32,016 bases of DNA from Ministeria vibrans ATCC 50519 (lineage: Eukaryota; Opisthokonta; Filasterea), in assembly GCA_943704425.1 (NCBI GenBank), contig CALSCP010000012.1:7170-39185 (forward strand), written 5' to 3'. Shown here one piece after another: positions 11,667-21,400 of the stretch. A model generated the notes under the pieces. The model did no database searches. It saw only the letters and a program-made list of their open reading frames with translations, and had not been told where the DNA came from. The translations under genes were made by a program, and so were the position numbers. Within the stretch, counting starts at the first letter, position 1. Each line of letters opens with the position of its first letter.

Positions 11667-12639
11667 ACAGCAACAACAACAACAGAAGCAAGAACAACAG
11701 CAGCACGAGACGGAGCGACAGGTGGCAGTGTGTGTTGCTGTGCGCGATGTTTTTGACGCAGTGTGGACCTTCTTGCACGCGGCTGCCGTCAACGATGACA
11801 CTAAGCACACAATGCAATCGCTGGTGCACTGGCTGGTGGATGCATACACACGCAACGGCGATTTTGATGTGGATGCGATGGTGGAGCGTGCATGGCCCTG
11901 TCAGGAGGGAGAGGAAGAGACATCGACGCAGACGGAGCAACAGTTGAAGACGCGAACTGCCTTCTGGGCCGAAGTGAGACGGGTGCGTGACTACCGATGG
12001 TACCACAAGGAAGACCGTGGGAAGACCATGCCTGACTATGTGCTTGTGCCTGCGCTGTTGGAGCAGTTTCGTCAAAAGTTGCTGGAGCAGCGCACCACTC
12101 CAGAGCCTATTGAGGCGAGTGTGCCGTCATCTGAGGCGAAGGAAAGTCAGATATTTGAGGGAGTTGTACAGTTGGAAGTGAGCGGTGGGGATGGAGTGGC
12201 TTTGGAAGCGAATGGAGCGCGTGCTCTGGTGGTGTCGCTGGGACATGCGAGTGCGCGACTGTATGTGCGACACAGATTGTTTCCTCTAAAAAGTGAAAGG
12301 TTGGGTGAAAACGAGGAGGACAGAGTGCGCACCGCTGTGCTGGCACTGTTGCCCATTGCGGATGTGTCGCTGGTGGAGCGAGGCACAGCAAGCGAACAGG
12401 AGCGCCACCGACAAGGCTACACTCTGATGCCGCTGAGCTCAAGCACTCTCCTGTGCTACCGCAGACGCACTATGCCCAGTGCCCCTGGTGCGCTCAATGG
12501 CTTTTTGCGCGCAATTGTAGTTACCAAAGACCAGCATTGCGAGTGCGGTGCGCGGGATGGGTCCTTGCGCTGTCTTGGAATGATACTCAATTTGCCCTTT
12601 CGTCGCAAGAGAGCAGTGTGGGTCAACGATGGCTTGTAA
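10210..12639 (+). CDS. Uncharacterised intronless helical protein with poly-Q tract
   Basis: Single open frame of 809 codons from the first in-frame ATG (MEQAEESDKDRLYARK). I do not recognise it with confidence. The N-terminal 110 residues are helical (LYARKILLQLTVALDLANLFKR). An acidic linker follows (about 145-185), then a long helical region including HAHQGTPRRALATVLGVAGG and PLGGGHNVLQRWLDSTVNV. A poly-Gln run interrupted by Lys/Glu/His (about residues 453-500, mixed CAG/CAA codons) comes next. The C-terminal region (about 500-809) contains DYRWYHKEDRG and a Cys-containing end. No transmembrane segment is obvious. The LNPPLGGGHNVLQRWL part faintly recalls the helical PX-associated regions of fungal PX proteins, but this is a weak impression and no PX domain is seen. 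The lack of introns contrasts with its neighbours. Confidence 0.8.
11566..11705. repeat. CAG/CAA repeat encoding poly-Q
   Basis: About 140 bp of interspersed CAG and CAA codons with occasional AAG, GAG and CAC. The mixture suggests an old tract maintained at the protein level rather than a pure slippage array. Confidence 0.9.
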
Positions 12640-12839
12640 AACCATTAAAGAAATAGAAAGAGATGCAACGATCAACGATCAACCTGTTCAATAATTATTT
12701 TAATTTTAACGTCAAGGTCTGGAGGAAATAAGTATAGGAAATAAAATAATATTATTATTATTTTTATTAATAATCATAATAATAATAATAATTATAGAAA
12801 TAAATGAAGTGAAAGGTCGACTCAGGAAGAAAAAATGTA

Positions 12840-12884
<45 letters not shown>

Positions 12885-13138
12885 TTTATTGCGATGAACT
12901 TCGCTTAGCACAAATACAAACATGGAAATTAAATTAAAACTAGTCAAACTACTTTGAACGTTAGAATCCTTACCGACGTATGAATCATTTAGCCATGAGC
13001 TTCTTGAGCTATGTCAATCGTTTAGTGCTGTTGGCCCAGACGCAACTGATGGCGGATGAGTTGTCACTGAGTCATGACTGACAACGAATCAGTATTCAGT
13101 CACCACACTTTCTCTCTCTGTTTGGTTTCACCCCTTTC
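12640..13138. other. AT-rich spacer with (ATT)n and (AAT)n arrays
   Basis: About 500 bp between the poly-Q gene and the next gene. It starts with CAACGATCAACGATCAAC, then an AT-rich stretch: (ATT)n followed by (AAT)n at about 12748-12796, which can pair as a hairpin, and a pure (ATT)n of roughly 15 units at 12840-12885. Near the 3' end, 12995-13081 is a 28-codon open frame (MSFLSYVNRLVLLAQTQL...) that could be an upstream ORF; nothing supports its expression. Confidence 0.6.
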
Positions 13139-14330
13139 ATGACGTTACTGGAGTGGGCAATTGCTGCCGACGACGCGGCAACGGCAGTCTTCGGTCCGCC
13201 CTGGGAGGTACAGCACAGCGCAGCACATGCAGCCACCTTTGGCAGGCCCTTCTCACGCCCTCTCCTCGCCTCCCCGCGCCTCTCCCACGCAGGACGTCGA
13301 CCTGTTCTCACTTGTGCTTGTCTTCTCACTCGTCTGGATGTTCGTTGCGTGGGTCTACGACACGCTGCGTGGCCGTGCGGGCTCCATTCGCTTCGCATGG
13401 GCCATCAACCTGTGCTTCATCGCCGCGCTCTATCTCGTCCACGGCGGCGGCTTCTTCCCCCGCCGCCTCGGCGTCTGCAGCATGATGCTCTACTCTGGCC
13501 TCTACTACGCCTTCTCCTCGCGCTACGCCGTCACCGGCGAGGAACCCCCCAGATGGGCCCAACGACGCGCTGTCTGGAAGACTGGCAAGCACTTCTTCCG
13601 CCTCAAATCGCCCGCCATCAACTTTCTCTTTCTCTACCAAGGTCAGCCAACTGCTTCCCCTTCCTCTCCTTCTTGATTTCCTCTCATTCTCGTCACCGCT
13701 TCTTTCACTCTATCTTTTGCAGGCAATGCAGTGCTGAACATCTTCGTCTTCTCCTTCCCGCTCAGTCTTGTCTCACAAAATGACGACAAGACTATCATTA
13801 CGTTCGGCGAAGCACTCGCTCACGTAATATGGTTTTTCTCCGTCCTTCTTGTTCTCAAAGCAAACTCTGAAATCTCCCAATTCACCTCAAATTCAAAAGG
13901 TAAATAAACACTTTGTGTCTCATCCCTTCTCACTAACACCCAAACAGAAGTTCTCAATACGGGTCTGTGGCGGTATTCACGCCACCCAAACTACTTCTTT
14001 GAGTTTTGCACTTGGTGTTCCTATGCTATTTATGCGTCAACAGTAAGAAACACACACAATCCATCTGTCCGCATCTCATTTCTCTCTCTCTCTCTGTTTG
14101 TTTAGTCTGTCAAAGACCCAATTGACCATTTCTCGCTGCTTATGGTTCCTCTGTTTGCCTATGTGTTCATGGTCTATGTCAATGGACTTAAGTACCTCGA
14201 ATTGGGCTCAATCGAGCGCAGAGGCTCAGCGTATAAGCTATACCAGAGGCAAACGTCCATGTTTATCCCTTGGTTTCCAAAGCAAGTTCCTTCCACCTCC
14301 ACTCACTCCCAAAAGATCAAGAACAGCTGA
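13139..14330 (+). CDS. DUF1295 / steroid 5-alpha-reductase-like membrane protein A
   Basis: Exons 13139-13207, 13293-13641, 13723-13899, 13948-14042 and 14106-14330; 304 aa. It has several hydrophobic helices (for example LVLVFSLVWMFVAWVY and INLCFIAALYLV). The family signature GLWRYSRHPNYFFE (from about residue 204) is the NADPH-binding region shared by DUF1295, steroid 5-alpha-reductase C-terminal and isoprenylcysteine-methyltransferase-like membrane enzymes. The C-terminus ends with a helix and the YKLYQRQTSMFIPWFP motif common in this family. It is probably an ER-membrane lipid reductase or related enzyme; the substrate is unknown. A paralogue lies at 28881-30414 in this window with a shared core but different intron positions. 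The stop is 18 bp before an assembly gap. Confidence 0.88.
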
Positions 14331-14348
14331 TGTTTTCTTTTGTTTTTT

Positions 14349-14351
14349 NNN
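14349..14351. other. Assembly gap (NNN)
   Basis: Three ambiguous bases between a T-run and a TG-rich low-complexity tract (14352-14447). The real gap length is probably unknown, since the adjacent epimerase gene is missing its remaining exons exactly here. Confidence 0.9.
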
Positions 14352-14448
14352 GGTGTGTGTGTGTGTGTCTTTGTGTTCATGTGGTGTATGGTGTATGTGT
14401 GTCTTTGTGTTTTTGTGGTGTATGTCTTTGTGGTGTGTGTGTGTGTAC

Positions 14449-15231
14449 CGGCACTGGTGAGGTTGGCCTGCTTGAAGGCAACCAGGCCACTGTCAAAGGC
14501 CGCCTGTTGTGCCGCAGTGAAGTAGGCGGTCTGCGGAAGAACCTTGTCTGCAAGACGCACATGCGCCGCCAGGTCCTTCTCCACAATGTATTGCATCAGA
14601 TTGCGACCGATGAAGCCGGTGCCTGCGCAATGAGAGGGGGAAAGTGTGATTGAATCGCATAAACATAAAAAAGTGTGTGATGACGACGACACGATTTAGA
14701 AGAACAGAAAAAGCTGAGTGTAATTATGGACGCATCTAAGCGGATAGGTAAAAATGCACGTGTTCCGAGACGTACGCCCGGCCAAAGGAGCATCTTGAAA
14801 ACGAAACAACTCAACAAATCGGAGAACGATTTTTTTTTTTGCAAAGTTTAAAACTCCATAAGAGCCAAAGCGAATCAAGACCGAAGCAACAGCTGATAGG
14901 CATGGGAACGCCAGTAGTTGTGGATATTGGTAGGCTAGCAGCGGTCTTTCTACGATTTGAAGTCGGTGCGACTTGCAAAGTTTTTTTTTTTGCCAAATAG
15001 AAACCCTGACAGTCAAAAAGAAGCCTGCTTGCGGGGACTTGAGCCATGCATATGAGCATTAGAAGGAATATGGAACGCATGCGGCAAATAGTTGGGGCGA
15101 ATCGACGCCGGGATATGGTGGTAGAGACACGAAAGCGAATACGTCACGAACACTGTTGAAACGTCATAGGAAAGGAAAAAGGGCGAAACGATCGTACCGC
15201 CAAGAATCAGGACGCGTGGTTTGTCAGACAT
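14449..15231 (-). CDS. NAD(P)-dependent epimerase/dehydratase-like protein, 3' part lost at assembly gap
   Basis: Transcribed right to left: exon 15231-15198 (MSDKPRVLILG...) and exon 14622-14449, separated by a 575-bp intron. The join creates the Rossmann dinucleotide-binding motif VLILGGTGFIGRNL at residues 7-20, followed by IVEKDLAAHVRLADKVLPQTAY. This matches extended short-chain dehydrogenase/NAD-dependent epimerase proteins. Only 69 codons are present. A GTACAC donor at 14448 leads into a CA-rich intron that runs into the NNN gap, and the next gene (DUF1295 A, opposite strand) ends directly beyond it, so the catalytic part is missing. Substrate not determinable. The start codon is 181 bp from that of talin, divergently. 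Confidence 0.75.
14623..15197 (-). other. Large intron of the epimerase-like gene
   Basis: 575 bp without recognisable coding sequence. It contains two T(11-12) runs joined to GCAAAG/CAAAG sequence at about 14830 and 14980, in roughly mirror arrangement. No RNA gene was recognised. Confidence 0.6.
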
Positions 15232-15412
15232 GTCTGTAAGATGTTGATTGGATGTATTTAAGGTGTATGTACGCAATGGCGCTTTAATTTGTCTGACTTG
15301 ATGATTGATCAGTGATCACGTCTTGAAAAGTCAAAATAAGTTCACCACACTACTCGATCAAGTTTTTGAAAATTAAAAAATACATTAATACAAACAATTT
15401 ATTTGTGCAAGT
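15232..15412. promoter_or_regulatory. Divergent 181-bp promoter region, epimerase-like gene / talin
   Basis: Short AT-rich spacer between two opposite start codons. It holds a tandem TGATCAGTGATCA at 15306-15318, and an AT-rich stretch (TTGAAAATTAAAAAATACATT) just upstream of the talin ATG. The same TGATCA hexamer occurs in the other divergent spacers of the window. Confidence 0.4.
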
Positions 15413-18400
15413 ATGGCGCTCGCACCGACCAATGCGTTGTCGCTGCGTGTTGTCAAGGATGGAAACGTGAAAACACTTCAGGTATGAACGTTTCGTCGGG
15501 ATCACCGCCACACAAAATACCACCTCACCCCATACGGCTCTCTGCAGTTTTCCGGCGACCTCGTCGTCTTCGAGGTGTGTCGTGAACTGGAATCCCGACT
15601 TGATGTGGACAACGGCGACGAGTATGGGCTGTTCCTGCCCGAAGAGGACTCTACCAAAGGGCGCTGGATGGAGCCCGGCCGCACTCTCAACTACTACGAC
15701 CTCTCCAGCGGAGTAAGCACTTCGCCCTGCAGCCTGCTTGCCGTCACAGCCCGCCTCTGCGCTGCTGCTGTCCCCTGCCATCGCTCTGTTTCCGCTCTTT
15801 CAACAATCTGCAGTCGGGTCAATGATAAAAAGTTTTTTTTTATCATCTTGATTGCGTTTGCTCAGCAACCCTGCTCGTCGCTTTCTCAGCTCCCATGCGC
15901 CACTACACGTATTTCATGCATTTCTTTGCTTCCTGCCGCTGCTGGCTCTTAAATCCGCCTTGTCTGGACGAATTAGAGCAAAAAATAACTTTGAGTGACG
16001 TGGTTTTCCTTTTTTTTCATTTCTGATTTTCGATCGGCTCTTTTGCTCTCTCCTCTCGCTCTGCTCTCTCCTCTCGCAAGTCGCGCCCATGCTCTTGTTC
16101 TTCTTTCATCTACTTTCCTCGCACACCGAGCTGTTTCAGTGCACATTTTTTTTTGTCGCCACACAAATGTGAACTCGAACAACTAATAATACTTATTACG
16201 TCTTTTGTCAGGACATGATCGAGTACAAAAAGAAGATTCGACCTTTACGTGTCAAGCTCATGGATGACTCCACTCGAATGGTACAGACAGACGGGAAGGG
16301 AATGTCCTCGATTAACTCTTATTCGACTTCACTTTCTCTCTTTCACTTTCACTCTCTCTCTCTCCATTACTTTGTTTGTTTCTCCTCCTCTTCGCCGTGT
16401 TTCCATCTTCTCTTTCCTCTGCTTTTTCTTTTTATTTTCAGGTGATGGTGGACGACAGTCTAATTGTGTCAGACTTGGTGCGGACCGTGTGTGACCGAAT
16501 TGGAATCAACAATTTCGACGAGTTCTCGTTCACGTCCAACGTGAGCAAGGAGGACATTGGCGAGGAGAAGAAGCCCGAGGGTGGCATTGTGTCCAAGGCG
16601 GAGGCGCGTCAGGCGAAAAAGATGCAAAAGCTCAAGAAGAAGCTGCACACAGACGACGAAGTGAACTGGCTCAATCCCGATCGCAGTCTGCGCGAACAAG
16701 GCGTCGACGAGACCAAGCAGGTCACGCTGCGCAAAAAATTCTTCTTCAGTGACCAGAACGTCGATCGAAACGACCCCGTCCAGCTCAACCTGCTCTACGT
16801 CCAGAGTCGCGACGCCATTCTTAACGGTTCTCACCCTTGTAGCCTTGACGACGCCATTCGATTTGCCGCCCTTCAAATGCAGGTAATAATTAAAATAATA
16901 GGACCGATTTTTTTTTGGTTTCTTTTTTCACTCGCATCTTATTTTGTCCTTTGCATTGCCTATGAATGTGATTGTGTTTAGGTGCAACATGGTGATCACG
17001 ATGCAAACAAGCACAAGGGCTCCTTTGTGAGTATGGACACGCTGTTGCCGCCCGAGTACGCCAAGCAAAAGGGTCTCGACAAACGCATTTTCGCGGACCA
17101 TCGCAAATTGGTGACGCTCAACGAAATGAATGCCAAGTTGCGGTATATTCAGCTCTGTCGGTCGCTCAAGACGTACGGTGTCACATTCTTCTTGGTCAAG
17201 GAGAAGGTCAAGGGCAAGAATAAGCTGGAGCCGCGTCTGCTGGGCGTCACTCGCGACAGTGTGTTGCGTGTCGACGAGCGCACCAAGGAGGTCATGCGCA
17301 CCTGGCCCCTCACTCAGGTGCGTCGTTGGGCTGCCTCACCAAACTCGTTTACCCTCGACTTTGGCGACTACTCCGAGTCGTACTACTCGGTGCAGACAAC
17401 CGAAGGCGAGGCCATCAGCAAGCTCATTGCCGGCTACATTGACATTATTCTCAAGAAGAAGAAGGACTCGGACAAGATTGTGCCGATCGACGAGGCAAGT
17501 GCCTCCGCCTCGTCTGACTCCATCTCGGGCCACAAAGCCAAGCGTGTTGTGCGCCGCAAAGGTCCCCTCGCGATCACCTCCACCGGCGAATCCACCAGCC
17601 CCGCGCCGAGTCCCCCCACCAGCCCGACCGGCGGCGGCGGCCATCGTGCTTCCAATGTGGGTCCCGGAGGCGCAGCTCTCGGCCCGCGTCAGGCAGCCAA
17701 CTTGCGTCCGGGTGCGCCACCCACCGTCTCCGGTGGTGGTCAACAGCGCCCCGAGCAGGCTGGTATGGGTTTGACGGCGCATCTTAACCGTGGCCAGGCG
17801 GCCGTCGGCGTTGCAATGACCTTCCTCGCTAGCGCTGCCGTTCTCCCGCCACTGGGCACTGACCCAGCGTCCAAGGCGTGGGTGCGTAAGACGCGCATGG
17901 TCACTGAGAGCAACGTCTCCGTCCAGCTTGCGGCCGTGTCGGCGGCCGCCGCACGTCTCATCAACTTGACGGCGCTTGGCGACGTTGACAGCACCGCGCT
18001 TGGCTCGGCCGTCTCATCTATGGCCAGCAACATTGTCGAGCTTGGCAAGTCGGCCAAGCTGCTAGCGGGTCTCGACGAGGAACAGAGTGCTACCATTCTC
18101 AAGGCAGTGCGCGAACTCACGGAGCTGTCGGGTGTCATGATGGGCGCGGTCCAGTCGGACGGTCAGGTGGACCGCAAGGAGTTGGGCAAGATTGCTGGAT
18201 CGCTTGGTCTCAATGCCGAAGGTGTGCTGGCACTCACGCGTGGCGGCAATCGAGCCAAGAAGGAGACCGTCGAGATTTTGTTTGATCACGCTAAGGAGGT
18301 TGCCGGCACCATGGCGGGCGTCGTCAACGCCGCCAAATCGGTCGCTGCGCAGTGTGCCAATCCGGCCAAGCAGGCCGAGGTGATCCAATTGGCCAAGGAC

Positions 18401-21400
18401 GCCGCGGTGTTCACATCGCAGCTGGTCACGGTCACCAAGTTGTGCGGTGCGTCCGTCGACGTTGACATGTGTCAGGATCAGCTGTTGGCCGCGGCGCGTG
18501 CCATTCTCGCCGCTTGCCAGCAACTCAAGTTTGTCTCGGACGAGTGTTGCGACGACTTTGCCGCGCGCAAGGAGCTTGCCGATAACATTCAGGTAATGTC
18601 CACGGCGGTCGGAGGCTACTCGGCGGCCGTCAACGAGACCGCCGAAAAGGCACGTCAGGCCGAGGTCAAGGTGACAAGCAAGGAGGAGACCTGCCAGAAG
18701 ATTATGGAGGCGGCCAATGCCATGCAGTCCGCCAGTGGCAATGTGCCTCGCATGGTCACTCACGCCAAGACGTTTGCCCAGGGTTCAGCGCTGCTGTGCA
18801 ACCTCATCAAGGCCGAAAGCAAGAATACGACAGACAAGAACGAGGCGGATCGTTTGCTCGACGCAGCAAAACGCCTCGCCGAGTCGACTGCCTTCCTGGT
18901 CAACTGTGCCAAGGCGGCCTCAGGCAAACCCAAAGATATTCTGCTCATGACCCGTCTCGCCGACGCCGGTCACGAGTTGCGTGCCACCGCCGAGGAGGTC
19001 TCCAACGAGGCGGTGCGTGCCGTTCTCATGAAGAAGCTGCGTGACGCGGCTCGTACCGCCACAGCGTCCACGTCAAACCTGACCAGTGCCGTCGCCGAGT
19101 GTCAGTCGTGCAATCGTAATTTGGTGTCGCAAGAGCAACTGCTTGCCACGAGCAAGGCCATTATTGCCTCCATCAACGACCTCATTGCTGCCGAACGCGC
19201 CAGCTCGGACCCTGACTTGCAACAGTCGGCGACGGCCCAACTTGAACTCATCAAGACGGCGCGTGCCTTTATTCCCAACGGCCAACGCCTGCTTGCCGCG
19301 TGCAAGGCCGCCGCACCGACCATTGACGATCCCGCCGTGAGCATGACAGTCGACGAGCTGACGGGCAAACTCGGAAAGGCCCTTGAGACACTCAAGGTGG
19401 CCCAGGAGCAGGCGGCCACCGCCTGTGACTCGATGGAGTTTAATGCAGCCCTCGAGGTACGTTTTAAAGAAACAGGAAAACCCTTTCACTTTTCCGTTTC
19501 TCTTTCTTTCCTTTTTTATTCTTCTTTTTTTTTTTGTTTTTTTGTGTGTGTGTGTGTGTGTGTATTCTTCTTCTAAATTTGAGCGCGCTTTCTAATTGAT
19601 TAGTTGTTGGACGAATTGGACTTGGATTTGGACGCGGTTGAATCCACCTGTACCATTGGCAAGTTGTTGCCGTTGCCGTCGGACGATGCGGACCAAGCAG
19701 CGGCCGAGGTGGGCGCACTGAGCAAGACAATGCAGAGTGCCATTGCGCAGTTGGTGTCGGCGGCGCGCCAGGGCAACAAGACGTATGTGGGTGTGGCGGC
19801 GCGTGACATGGTGGGCATGCTCAGTGATTTTTGCGACGCGTGTCGTGCAGTCGCAGCGACCGACAAGACCAAGACGGGCGCGGACCGTGCCGAGATTGTG
19901 CGGGTTGCTCGTGATGTCATTGGTGTCTGTCGTGTCGCCATGGATGACTGTCGCGACGTTGTCGAGACCCAGGCGGCCCGACACGCCAACGGTGACGGTG
20001 ACGACGACGGCAACGACGACGAAGAGGACGAGATGGCTCTTGCCATGGCGGACGATCTCAGCAAGCACCAGATAGGAATGCAGAATGCGCTGGACCAGGT
20101 GCTTCGCTGCCTTCCCGGTCTCGGCGACGTCGACACGTGCATCGACACCATCCACGACATGCTTGCGGGTCTTGAAGAGGGCCAGCTTCCCTTTGTCGAT
20201 GGTGTCCAGCAAAAGGACTTGTGGGCATTGCTGGACATGTCGGCGGGCGAGCTCAGTGATGCTGCCGCCAGTATTGTGGCTGCCTCGCGTCAGGGGGCCG
20301 CCGAGCTGTCGACTGCGGCGCGTGCTTACAGCGAGAAACTCGAGCAAATGGTTGGCATGGGAGCTCAACTGGCGGCTGTGAGTCCCGACGTGGAGGGACC
20401 CGGCTCGCAAAGCGACTGTCTCACAGGTCTGCGCAACATGGTGGAGGCATCGGCACGTCTCGTCGAGTCGGCCAAGGTACTTGCGGCCGACGTGAACACC
20501 CCCAACGGTCGTACCATGTTGGCCATGTCGGCGCGCGCGCTCACCGACTCGATCAACTCCATGCTGGACAACTGCATTGGCTCAGACACGGTTGCGGGTA
20601 CGGTCGAGTGCGATGCGGCAGCGCGCACCATTCGTGGACTTATGGAACAGTGCGAGACGGTCGACGAGCCCATCAATGACTCGGACTACTTTTCCTGTCT
20701 CGACACCACAGTGGGTCGTTCGCAGGCGCTCGGGGAGTGCATGACTCAGATTCGCGCGTGTGTGCGTGCCTCCGAGGGTGAGAGTGTCGCTGCGGTGGCC
20801 GCCGAGGCGTCGGCAGCGGTCACGTCGCTCACCGAGGCTGTCTTGCAGGCGGCGTACCTGGTGGGTCGTGCAGACACGTCGGCTGTCGAGGCGGAGACGG
20901 GCGTGGTGGATCAAGCGGAGTTTGCGCGTGCGCGTCAGGCCATTCTGCTGGCGTGCGACGCCCTCAATGCGCCTGACGCGGACCAGAAGAAAATCTTGGC
21001 GACCGCGACGGTCATTGCCAAGCACACGAGTGCCCTGTGCAATGGCTGCAAGCAGGCGAGCAAGCTAACCACAAACCCCGTGGCGAAGCAGCAGTTTGTG
21101 TCGAGTGCCAAGGCGGTGGCCAAGTCGACGGGGCAGCTCGTGGCTACCATGAAGCGACTTGCCATTGACCCGTCCGATTTGCACCGCGAACAGTGCGCCG
21201 ATGCGACCCAACCACTCATTGACGCGGTCGATGTGCTCTGCACCTATGCCGGTAGTCCCGAATTTGGTGCGGGCGTTGTGTTCTCGCTGAGTCCGCAGGC
21301 GCTTGCGTCCCAAATGCCACTGCTTGCCTGCGTCAAGTCGATGGTGGCGGCTGCACAACACTTTATGGAGACGTGCAAGTCGGGTCTGAAGGATCCGGGC

